DNA of 64,000 nucleotides from Charina bottae. Taxonomy: Eukaryota > Chordata > Lepidosauria > Squamata > Charinaidae. The stretch is taken from positions 104,947,981 to 105,011,980 of the forward strand of contig JALMGJ010000002.1 of NCBI GenBank assembly GCA_023362775.1, in the 5' to 3' direction. The first letter of the stretch is position 1; each line of letters opens with the position of its first letter. Below are positions 53,539-64,000 of this stretch, one piece after another. The notes under the pieces were generated by a model. That model was not told the DNA's origin. It saw only the letters and a list, made by a program, of their open reading frames with translations, and did not search any database. The position numbers were made by a program, and so were the translations under genes.

Positions 53539-56500
53539 ACCTGATATAAGGAACAAAAAGCAGGCCATGTAAATGAGTTTCCAAATCTCGTCCCTTTAAT
53601 ATCTGTTGCTCTAATCTCAGACAGCCCCATTTCCCCAGAATCATAAAATCCGCATTTTGTCTCTCTTGTAATTCTTACCTAGTCAGACAGCTTATTCTTG
53701 TCCCTTGCTTAGAAATTCAAAATGTCCCAAAGTGGCCAGTCCTGGATTTCTTCACTGCCATTGCATTTGACATTTTGCCCTCCATTATAGGGCAGAACAT
53801 ATATTCCAGTTATAAGATATCTAGAATGAAAAAGAATCCCTCTCATATTCATATTTTTATTTTGGTTGAAATCTATGCTGAATTTTAAAATGAATCTGAG
53901 GTGGTTTTTTTTCAGGTTTAATCAGAATTCTTCAGCCTTGTGTCCTAGAATAGAAAGATCAAAGTTTGCATTAATGTTTTCCTGAGTATTTAGGTATGTC
54001 AGGTGGAAGTCAGTTAATATTTTTGTCAGAGATTATGAAAGGTATTGTCTTTTATCACTGACTTCAAAAGAATGGGAAAATAGCTCTAGAAAATCCTTTA
54101 ATCAAATCAGGACTGTCTCATCAGAATTTTTTATGCTATAGATATGGAATATTTGATGGAAATTTTAAAATTAGAAACTTTAGAACATCAGTATATATGT
54201 GTCGGTGTTAATATCTTCCCAGTTCATATGTAAAACGTCTAGGTACAGTATGTCAGAACTTTCCTTACTTCATTTTTAATCTCTGTTAACTATTCATGTT
54301 TGAAGAGTACATTTTTAGCACTCTAGTTTTCTGCTTTGTAAGGATAACAGTTCTCATTATATCTGACATTTGCAGGAAAGAACTTCTTTTCCCCAGTGGA
54401 TGGTTTTGTTCTTCATTGTTATTGAAATGTTAAACATTTTAAATGTTGCTTTAGAACCTCCATTTTTTAAAAAAAATCCATTGTCAATTTAAAATAATGT
54501 AATTTGGCAAATTAATGGTACCATGTGCTATTTCCCTGGAGACCTTGTCTATGGTCAATATTAGCAAGCTTGAGTGCAAGTTTTGAAATTTTTAGAATTG
54601 TATTTCCTTCAATACTTAAAACCCTAACCAAATGATATATAGTTAAAGCAAGATGAAAAGCAAGTTAGTAAAGTTATCATTCCCACACGACTGATGCTTA
54701 AAGTCAGGAATTCAAATGATGTGATCCTGACAACCTCTGTTTGAACATACCCAATCTGGGGACTTCACAGTTTCTCTAGAGAACTGTCAAAAGCCCTTTT
54801 TGTGTAATACACTTAACTGAGACATGGAAGGAGTCACATGTTGTACAAAACACTAACCCAAACAAATATCCCAGAAGGAATTAGCTTTATCTCCAAATAT
54901 CCCAGATTTGGTTGGGACTAAATTAACTTACCCCACTATCCATGTCATCCAAGTGGCAGACAGAAGATTGATTGCTACCTTTCAAGACAGAGGAAGTCCT
55001 AAAGGGATCCTGCTAAAAAGGAGCCTCTGTAAGCACCTTGCCTGCTCACTTTTTATTTTCTCCCCCACCCAACCTTGTAACCACATGGGGTGAAAAAGAT
55101 ACAGAAAGCCTTCTCCTAATTTTGTCCTCTAAAGTATCAATTCTCTCCAAGCTACCACATATTTTTTTATTGTTTTGACCAAAAAAAGACAGTGGCATTC
55201 TCCAACCACTTTTGCAGTGACCAGGAGGACTGAAAAAGGGATATGAAATGACTGACCTTATTATCCCAGATTGTATGCTACTGGCACGTCAAGGTGATTC
55301 AGATAACTGGGGATGGGAATGACTGGATTGGCCATGTCATGTGCATATGACCATAACTGCTGTTAGTGCTAGGACAGATTTCTTACTACTTAAACAAAAT
55401 CTACAGTTCTTTAACTAAAGACCATTGTTACCTATCTTGAAGTCTGGGAGGATAATTGATGAAGTCCTAGTCTAGGGTAGGACCATCGTTCAAGAATATC
55501 CCTACTGAAGCTCAAGGCTAAAAAGCCCCCGTTTGCTGGAGATCTCTAGGCTATGCATGCAGCAAATAGGTTTAAGAAATTCACTGCTGACCCCTTTTCC
55601 TGTGGAAATACATATCATTGCTTGGAATTGGAAATATTTGGGGAAGGTTAAATCATACTATTTTGCTTAGTGTTTTTCCAATTGTTTAAGGAATGCTTAA
55701 GCAGACTTCATTATTTCTAAAACCTGAGTGTTGAGTGTACTTACCTAGTAATAGTAGTAGTACTGGTAGGTATCATTATTACTATTATTCTGTGACATAC
55801 TTTGCCCTCTAAATCTCCAGACAAGTAGACAATATTTTTACTTTCCCTGGTTTCTTATAGCTGTACTAGAAATTTTGAATTTATGAGTACATGTTGCAAC
55901 CCAACTAATAAAGTGGAAGCAATTTAATTTCCTGGCTAGCTATCTGGTTTCTAAAGAGACAGCAGGATATTTTTTTTCAGAGTGTTCAGTTTTCAGTTTC
56001 AGCTATACAGCTTTATTTTCTGTCTTCTACACAAGCTGGGAACATTTTTAATTACCTTCCGTTCTAGACACTATCAATAGAGCAACTGCAAGCAAATTGA
56101 AACCATTGCAAATCTTTGCAGAAGAATAAAGGTGATATACACCATTTCTGAATCAAGCACGTCCTTTTGAATATGTGTTTTCCAACCATTATTTCTAATC
56201 AGTATAACATAAACACAGGACCTAGTATTGCTCTCTGTACTTTGTTTACATCCTGAAAATAAAATACAGAAAAATCTTACACATTTTATATAAGCTTGTT
56301 TGGAAACAAAAGAACCCTGGTACTTTTTTTTTGGTTTTGTGGTGTTTAATGGAAAGCAGATGAGTGAACCTGCCATCTGAATCAGGTATTCAAGTCAAGA
56401 GTTAATGTAGGAGAGATATTGTAATGTAGGAGAGAGATAATGTAGGAGAGATACATGGGGAAAGATAAGCCTGATTTTGTTTGTTCAGGACAGCCATCCA

Positions 56501-57296
56501 AATTGCCATCCCACAAGTTCTGTTATTTGAAATCACATCTGTGTGGCCCTCTTGCCTTTTATAGAGGATAGTAGAAGCACAGCTGTAAATAACATGAAAT
56601 GAAACTTATTTTAGTAGATAAGGCAAAACCATTAGATAAAGCACCAAAAATGTATCACTTCTTTATAAAGTAGCACATAAGTAGCACTATTCTAGTGATG
56701 CTTATTTTTTAAAAAAAATCTAAGACTAGATCCCATGGAATACAACACCAGTGTAAGCTCTCTTCTAAATTCCAAACTCTCCAGGGATTCTTGGGCTTCA
56801 GAAACAGAACACACTTTGCCTCTTCATGGAATGCTAAGTTGTGCATCTCCTCTGTTGTAGCTTGATGGATTAGATCCAGTGGCTGTGACTTCCTTACTAT
56901 TCATTATTCATTTCTTCATTATATAATATTACTCATTATCTTGTCTTTGTCCACATAGGGCTTAATGTCATCAGATTTTCAGTAACCCTTCATAATTGAC
57001 CACCCACCAATGATTTTGGCTTTAGTTTTGAATTTATTCTGAAATGTTAGTCTGATATGCACTGAGTGCAAAGTTCAGTGAAGTCTCCTGTGTGAGTCAA
57101 AATTAAAATGATTTTGGCCTGTAGCGATGAGCCAGTCTTCTTTCTACAGAGCATTTTGAAAAACTTGTATCAGGTTGATGAGTAAGACTTCATTATTATT
57201 CTACTATGAAATCAATATGCTTACCAACACATCTTAAATGTCAGATATGTTAATCTGGAGATACATACATTTGGAGAATTAAGGGGAGCACCTAGC
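53539..57296. other. SLIT3 intron, no confident feature
   Basis: AT-rich intron. A small tandem repeat with unit TAATGTAGGAGAGA (about three imperfect copies) is at 56403-56454. No gene or family recognised. Confidence 0.5.
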
Positions 57297-57485
57297 AGAT
57301 CTCAAATAAAGCTAAGCTGAGTTGGATCTGGTTATTACTTGGAAGGAGACCTGCAAGAAATACAAAGACTATAAACTAGTCCCCAAAAAAATCTAGGAAG
57401 AGGACAATGGCAAACCATTTCTATACTGTTGCCAAGAGAACTATATGGACATTTCCATGAAACCAGGAGTGGAGCTCACATCAAA
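57297..57485 (+). mobile_element. 5S rRNA-derived SINE
   Basis: Head matches the 3' half of 5S rRNA: GATCTC, then AAGCTAAGC and TCTGGTTATTACTTGGAAGG followed by AGACCTGC and GAAATAC. That covers the box A, intermediate element and box C of the 5S Pol III promoter in order. The 3' part GACAATGGCAAACCATTTCT and GTTGCCAAGAGAACT resembles the body of the tRNA-derived SINEs in this window (47545, 15255). The 5' half of the 5S head is truncated. Confidence 0.78.
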
Positions 57486-57844
57486 GGAGGTGTGTTTGTG
57501 TGTTCATGAATTTTATACAAATTATAGGTACTGGTGATACTAGTGTATTTGCTTCTTATATGAAGGCTCTTTTTTGGCCTTTGGGGATTGGTAATAAATG
57601 AATATCTGATTATACATAATAAATAACAGTTAGTTTTAGTCAGTTTGTTATTTAAAGACACAGTTAAGTAGGGTAAACATTACCAATGGCGATTTGTAAC
57701 TTTAGGACTCCATCCCACTTGTGATTTACAGCATCTTCATGGCATCACCCTGCCATTTTGGGTGGTCCAAAGCCTCTCCTCATTACTGTTACTTTAGCAT
57801 AACAATACTTGGATGAAGCCTTTCATGCTCTTTGGCAGCTGTCA

Positions 57845-57869
57845 TCCCCACCCCCCACCCCCCACCCCA
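57845..57869 (-). other. G-quadruplex-prone tract
   Basis: Four or more G runs on the - strand (complement of CCCCACCCCCCACCCCCCAC) with single-base T loops, which satisfies the G-quadruplex motif. Intronic; function unknown. Confidence 0.75.
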
Positions 57870-60800
57870 GTAGGATTCCCACAGAATTCTCTTTGGCAAG
57901 ATTTACTGAGATGAGGATGGAGGTATGAGAGTGCCAACAACTGTACAATTTTCTGTTCAAAAGCATTAGATCCCATCTACATTTCAGCAGAGACTTTCTG
58001 GTTCTCATTCTACCAGCCTTCCAATGAACCATTACCTTATGATCAGCTGAGCCAGCTTAAAATTGCCTTTAGCTGTTCCATGTTTAAAGCAGCATTTTCT
58101 CTCTTCTCCCCAATACAGTTTTTGCTGTGGATACAATTTAGGATGCATCATTAACAGTGTCATTGCTGACACAGTCAGTGGTGGGATCTGCACAGCTCCT
58201 GTTGGCCACTCTAGGATGCTTTGAGCGTGGTTCTTCATGTCCATTCACTGGATAATGCCCTCCACAGCCATTTTGGCTTGGAGTACAGGAGAGACTGGAT
58301 ACTTGGCTTTTGTAGAGGCATCTGTCAGCCTAATATTTGATCCAGCCTTCTGAAATAGTTCTGTCTTATGTGGACTCCTTGTAAGCATTGGTTTAAATCT
58401 AGACTGGTTCTTATACATGAGTTTAGAATTATTTTGAAAGAGTACTAGATCTGTAGTTAATGTCAGTCTTTAAGTCCATTTAAACAGGGAAAGCAAGCCT
58501 GGTTCTGCCATTTGTTTATGGCTAGTTCTTTCACCATTGGATATATTACTGGTTTTTCATTGCTTCTGCCAAAGATGGATTTCCTATAGCTGTACTTTGT
58601 GTACTACTTTTATTGCTTAGGAAGGATAGTGCTATTCTGCCTGCATTTACCTAACCTATCCTACCTCATATTAGGGAAGGTGATTGGTGGGTGTTTTCCT
58701 GCCAGCAGGCCGTACTTGGTGGGAGGAGAAATGACGCCAGGAGAATCTATTAATCACTTTTCTTCATTTGCCCAACATTAGAACCATAAGGACAATGCCA
58801 GTCACTAGCCTTGTTATTGTGGCAGAATAGAGCTTGGCAATCAAGGCAGCAAATTTTATGCTAGCACACTTTTCTGTCAGTTTGAGGACAGGTGGATAGT
58901 ATTTAATGCTGCCATCTGCCTGTGCCCTATAAAACATTAATGGGGACTTGATTAGGATCAATAAAATATCTTCAGGGAATAGCAGACTGAAACTAATACT
59001 TGTGCTGATCTAGGAACTGGGAGTTCATTCACTCAAGACCATGTCTGGAAGATGTATACATTCTCCTAATCACACAGAAGGATTATAAAATTATATACCT
59101 TGGGAGAAAAAAATAGATCCAAGTCAGTTAAATACTGTGATAATTTAGCTCACTCAATCTCATATATGAATTTTGAAACTGGGTAACATTTATTTTGCTA
59201 AATCTGATATATTCATAAAGAGAAGTGGTAAAATGAGCAGGGTTTGTAAAGAAAATCAAGGAAGCAAATACTGTATCATCTATCCCATTTTAAAGAATAG
59301 CCTGGTAGACAGCGCAATGCTTATCTGTCACTTCTTCTATCCAACCAGGACTCTGATGTATCTTTTCAGGTGGCCCAATTTATTGCCTCTATTTGTTCCA
59401 TTCATCCCACCTATGACTGAAGTTTAATCTTGGTGATTGCCACTTGTATTATTTGTATTATTGTATATTGTATTATTGCTATTATACTAACTTTATTGTT
59501 TTGTAATTTTATTGCATTTTATACCCACTTTTTAGTCTTATTAATAATTTTAGTTGTATGTACTTCTATGTAGTGTTTTCAGGCCTAAAGGCCATAACAA
59601 AGGTTTGTTGTTGTTGAAAGCAAATATTATGAATGACCAATGATAGCCCAATCAATATTTCCAGTTTTTGCTCTTAGGAACAGAGAACTATTTTTTAAAA
59701 ATGTGTCTTTTAGAATGCATTTTAATCAGAATAGCACCACTATTGTGAGAATATATTATTATGAGGTTATTAGGAGAATAAGCCCGTGGTACACAAAAGC
59801 AAGAACAATTTGTGAATAAGCAAATGAGTGAATAAAGCCATAATGATAATACAATGATAAACAATCTTATTATTGTTCTATTATCCTCCTGGATAATCAG
59901 TTCTGTTCTCTCAACAACATTGTCATGAATCATAATTACGATTTGTCATTTAATTTGATTTCTCTCTGAGAACTGGATGAGGGTTATCAAAGTGGCTTTG
60001 TATAGGACCTGTACTGTACTCTCTAGTCCTGTCTTTGATAAGTGCTGCTGACAGCTATTTTCCATATATTGTCATTTGGTTTTTATGAGTGCTTTTCCTC
60101 CCTTTGAATATAGATGGAATAATGGCTATTTTATTTTCTTGGAAATGTCAAATAAAATACAGCTGGCTATCTTGAAAAATGTTTATATTTCAATAAGTTT
60201 TAAAAAGTATATATTGTGAATTCCAGAAGAATTATTCTAAACAAGGCAGATTCTACTTAGTGTACAGCATTTTAATAGGTTTATTGGAATTTAGCCCAAA
60301 GTGAAAACTAGAGCACTGTTTCTAATTGGTTGGCAAACAGTTGTTAAGACAAGCTTTGGCTTTATGAATCCAAACACAAAAATTGGAACCAATCCAATTC
60401 CCATTTTAAATTTTCTCTCTTTTTCTCTCACACGCATACCCTCATATTGCTATTTCTTACTTAATTTCTTACCAAAATAACTTTTGAAGGAGTGCCAGGT
60501 ATGTTTGCAATCCTAGATCATTTACAATTGTTCAGATGTTACTTTGTCAATTGTAGGGATCAGCCTCATTCGGCTCCCTTCTTAGAAAGCTTTAATTTGG
60601 GTGTTAGTTCATCCTGCCCTAACTTCTATTCCTCTGCCATGCTGTTTACATTCTGATTTGAGATGATTTTGTAGTTATTGGGTAATATGCAAGCAGTACA
60701 GCTTTGTTTTGCTTTTTCAGTCTAAAAATTATATTTTGTGATGCTCTACTGCCATCTACAAATGAAGTGTCAGATTGCACCTAAGTACTCTTTAGCTATA

Positions 60801-63194
60801 CTTCCAAAGCTCATGTACTTGTCTCTTATATATAAAGTTATAACAATCTATAACGACTACTGAAAGTGTTATCTATAATGATATTGCCACTGGTGTAGGA
60901 ACTCTAATAGATTTTTGTCCTATGTTTTAAGTAATGTGCATATCTAGTTGACTGTAACTTTTTGTAACTAAGGACTGTGAACTGAATGTTTTCATCTGTG
61001 GCATTGTTTTTGAAGGATGAGTTTGAGGACAGCTGATTCCTAGTTCCGCTCCAATTTTAACACAACCTTCTTTTTGTAGGGAATAGCCTTTTTCTCTCCC
61101 CAAATCACAGCCTCTGTGCACTGTTCAGGGTCTGTGGCTTTCTTCCATTAATCTCTGGCCAAGCCACTGTCTCCGACTGTCTCTCATTAGTGTAGATTCC
61201 CCTGCAGCAGCATCAAACCAGGCCCTCTAGAACGAAACACATAAGAATTTATCTTCTTGAAAGGAAATCCTTTCTCTGAATCCAGCATTGTCTTTTTGAG
61301 GGGACAGCAGTTGCTGATTGAACAAAATGCAGATTTCCAGGCTTCTCTTGAAACATTAGCACCTTGAAAGCATTGATGCACAAGCCAACCAGTATTCCAG
61401 TTAAGTGTCCCGTTTGTTGAAATGTCAGAGATATATACAGTACATGTGTTTAACTTTATGATTCAAATAAGAATCAATGTTTAACTTCCTGAGATACTGA
61501 CCCTCAGTTGGAGCATGCCCTTAAGATCCTTTATTGAATAAATGCCCTTCAGAACAGTTCTTCCTGTCATTCTGGACAGAAATAATTGAAAATTGTCTTC
61601 CTTAAAGGTAGCACCTTTCCTTACTTGATGCAAAGGAGGGGCACTTCCCTCAGTCCCTGATACAGGAATTTGAGCTAGGGCCTTTTCAGCATGTTCTTTG
61701 TTGGACAGGCACACCAGTTTGATCTTCAGAATTTAATAAACTCAGTAAACTGTGTAGCAATTAGTCAAAGCTTTTTAAAGAATAAGCCTGGTTCGGTCTT
61801 CCAACTTACATTCTAATTAAAGATGAAAGTTATTGAGTTAAATTGGAAGGAAGGAAAAGGAACTTTTCATTGCTAAAAGTTAAGAAAATAACTTTTATTG
61901 GAACTCCTTTTTTCTAAAAAAAGAAATCTAATAATTGTCAATTTTAATGTTAACAAAGGTGTAGGCTTTCTCAAAGATCTTTAAAATATGGGAGATTTAG
62001 TTCTGCTTGTTTACCTATTTTTTCAAGACATACAAATCTTCTCTAAAATCTGAACATTTAAACATTGATCCAAAAAGGCCATATAAGATAAAGAACTGAT
62101 GATTTATGTCTATTTGCTCTTGCCTGAAATTAAAAAAAAACATCACTGCTAAATGCCAGTGTTATCTTCTGACAAATGACTATCACTGGGACTTCTTTAG
62201 ATAAGGGGAGAAGTACAGGGAGATTGTTTTGGTTTCAGAATTGATTTTACTCATAGTTCAGAGGTCACTCATTTTGCTTTCTTCAAGAAAGTGCAATTTC
62301 CATTTCACTGGTTTAGGTAGCTGTGTTAAAATCACCCATAGGGAAGCGGCAGTTCATAGTTTCCTCTCTAGAAGTCTCAAATGCTCTGGAGATGGTTGTG
62401 TGTGTAAAGCCAGTACATTTGGCAGTCAGTGAGTGTCTGCCTGTCCAAGCATAAAGCAGAATGCCCTTAGTTAAAAGAGGACAGGTTGTTTCAGCCTTTC
62501 CCACAACAGTTAGCAACCATATACTGTGCCATGTAGCAAATTCTTCTATTCATTTTTATATGTATTGCTACAATCCCACTAAAATATTCTCTGTCTTTAT
62601 CCTTTTCCCCACCCAAGAAATCTATTCCAATTCCAAAGGGGCAGTGGAAGACAAATATGATTCTAAACTAAGTATAAAGCAGTCGTAGCTGAATTGGTAA
62701 TAGGGGAACACTGCATAAAATCCATACACAATTAGCTAGATGCTACCTCTGCTAGGACCTATCAAATTAATATAAAAGTGGATGCAAGCTTTCAAGTTCT
62801 CCAGAACACTTCTTCAAACAGAAATTAACAGAAATAAGGGGAGAGTAAAAAAGAAGGAAGAAACTCAAATTGCCCTGGATATTTAAAACCATGAGGGTTA
62901 TAATTTCTGCCCTCAGTTCCAAGTCTAGCTGGGAATTCTGAGAGTTGTATCACAAAACATGATAAAGGCATTGACTCAAAGAAGACCATTTAAGGATATG
63001 TCAGGTAAAAATAGTTTTCTAATCCTTATGGCTATAAAGCAGAACACGAAAAACATGGTTTCCATGAGCACTTATAACTAGGGGTACAGCTGCATGTAAT
63101 CAACTATTTGTGAATTTGTATTGTATTGAGATCAGATAATTGCAAAATCTGTTTGTCATAGCTTCTAATACCCTTCTCTTGTTTTTTCTGAAAG
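57870..63194. other. SLIT3 intron, repeat-poor
   Basis: No gene or clear repeat except a possible LINE tail at 59430-59625. The acceptor of the exon at 63195 is CTGAAAG. Confidence 0.5.
59430..59625 (+). mobile_element. Possible LINE 3' tail
   Basis: AT-rich 3'-UTR-like sequence ending AGGCCTAAAGGCCATAACAA then a GTT repeat, reminiscent of R4-type LINE ends. Not conclusive. Confidence 0.3.
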
Positions 63195-63349
63195 TGTGGA
63201 GACAGTGAATGATGGACAGTTTCACAGTGTGGAGCTGGTAATGTTGAACCAGTCCTTGAACTTAGTAGTAGATAAAGGCACTCCCAAAAGCCTTGGCAAA
63301 CTGCAGAAACAGCCCGTGGTTGGTCAAGACACTCCACTCTACATTGGAG
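63195..63349 (+). CDS. SLIT3: SLIT3 exon: laminin-G-like domain, continued
   Basis: 155-bp exon, acceptor AG at 63193-63194, donor GTGAGT from 63350. The first base completes Ser; it ends one base into a Gly codon. Encodes [36 protein letters not shown] and [15 protein letters not shown]. The DGQFHSVEL segment is a laminin-G hallmark. Nearly all positions agree with SLIT3 as I remember it. Confidence 0.95.
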
Positions 63350-63808
63350 GTGAGTTCTGTGTTCTGCAGAATTTCAACTGAGGGTCAGGCTAGGTAATAA
63401 TCTTAAGACCACTAAAACTGTGCAATAGAAAACAATTGAAGGGTGAAAGAATTGCAAAAGAAGATTCCAACGCTTTTGCCCAAAAGGCAATGTTATCCCA
63501 CAGCAAAATAGTGAGTTGATGTTATTATTTTTTAGATTTATATCTTTGTGTGGGTTTGGAAATCTAGTGCAAATGACTGCTTTTGTTTTGGCATACATTT
63601 TTGAAGTGCTATGCGCCAGGGAATACGATGCAAAACTAGGGTGTAGTAAATGATGAGATGGAAGAGAAATATCCCCCGAGCATATGGTGCATTGATAAAC
63701 TGCTGCTATCTGCTTATCTAATCTTTTGCCACCATGTCATTACTTTCAAGTGAAATGTCATGGAGTTGCCAAAATATTACATAAAGCATTTTGTGACTTT
63801 CTTTGCAG
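63350..63808. other. Short SLIT3 intron, 459 bp
   Basis: Smallest intron in the window; no repeat recognised. The acceptor tract is CTTTCTTTGCAG. Confidence 0.85.
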
Positions 63809-64000
63809 GAATTCCCACATCTACAGGGCTTTCTTCATTGCGGCAGGGTACAGAGAGGACACCAAGTGGCTTTCATGGGTGCATTCATGATGTCCGAATT
63901 AATAATGAGCTCCAGGATTTCAAGGAACTACCACATCAGTCAGTAGGAGTCCTTCCTGGCTGCAAATCCTGCAACATCTGTAAGCATGGAATTTGCCGCT
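63809..64000 (+). CDS. SLIT3: SLIT3 exon: end of laminin G and start of next EGF repeat (open at window end)
   Basis: Acceptor AG at 63807-63808; two bases complete Gly. Encodes [37 protein letters not shown], then [17 protein letters not shown] and [21 protein letters not shown] is the conserved final laminin-G strand with its cysteine; [12 protein letters not shown] begins the following EGF repeat. The frame is open to base 64000, so the exon continues outside the window. Confidence 0.95.

Noticed and set aside
1..64000. CRISPR array, prokaryotic operon or integrated bacterial system
   Set aside because: The spliced SLIT3 exons and vertebrate repeat families show eukaryotic nuclear DNA; no spaced repeat array was seen.

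Overview
This is a eukaryotic, vertebrate intronic window, and the repeat content points to a squamate reptile (lizard or snake; species not determinable here). The combination is typical of squamates: BovB (RTE-clade) LINEs, tRNA-derived SINEs with BovB-like tails and a 5S-derived SINE, L2/CR1-type LINE relics, Penelope-like elements (PLEs), hAT and Tc1/mariner MITEs, and a chromodomain Ty3/gypsy element. There is no bacterial-style gene content. Most open reading frames of 60-130 codons are chance frames or broken transposon reading frames.

The only host gene seen is on the + strand: six exons of SLIT3 (secreted axon-guidance ligand of ROBO receptors), at 4528-4621, 17757-17894, 43356-43596, 49090-49220, 63195-63349 and 63809 to beyond the window end. 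All splice sites are AG/GT and all phases are compatible. Together they encode two EGF-like repeats, the Slit cleavage-region linker, a further EGF repeat, the laminin-G-like domain and the first residues of the next EGF repeat. The LRR domains and earlier EGF repeats lie to the left; the remaining EGF repeats and the cystine knot lie to the right. Introns measure 13.1, 25.5, 5.5, 14.0 and 0.46 kb.

Layout: 1-1110 is a PLE with a GIY-YIG endonuclease fragment flanked by its own inverted copy. 4.8-17.1 kb holds an RTE relic split by nested insertions, a PLE remnant, a + strand L2-like relic, a SINE and two tandem antisense L2-like relics. 18.9-24.7 kb is a dense nest: a gypsy element (- strand) interrupted by a SINE and abutted by a second PLE family, itself interrupted by a BovB LINE with a clean 12-bp target duplication. 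25-31 kb holds a small L1-type insertion, three cut-and-paste MITEs and two LTR-like units (one with a perfect 5-bp duplication). 30.9-34.3 kb is a decayed, nearly complete BovB (- strand). 38.8-41.9 kb holds a complete SINE, a LINE with an uninterrupted 640-codon reverse transcriptase ORF, a hAT MITE and a 76-bp PLE micro-insertion. 43.8-49 kb holds L2-like and hAT copies and a SINE whose tail was hit by a palindromic PLE unit. 49.5-63 kb is comparatively repeat-poor, with a CR1 fragment, an L2-like relic and a 5S-derived SINE.

The most interesting signal is RNA-level. Three unrelated PLE families carry hammerhead-ribozyme-like folds in their terminal region, and all show the same one-nucleotide departure from the textbook core: one extra nucleotide between the CUGANGA box and stem II. 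One copy exists as a 199-bp palindrome of two head-to-head terminal segments with its own target duplication. Hammerhead motifs in PLEs are known in general; catalytic activity of these copies is inference.
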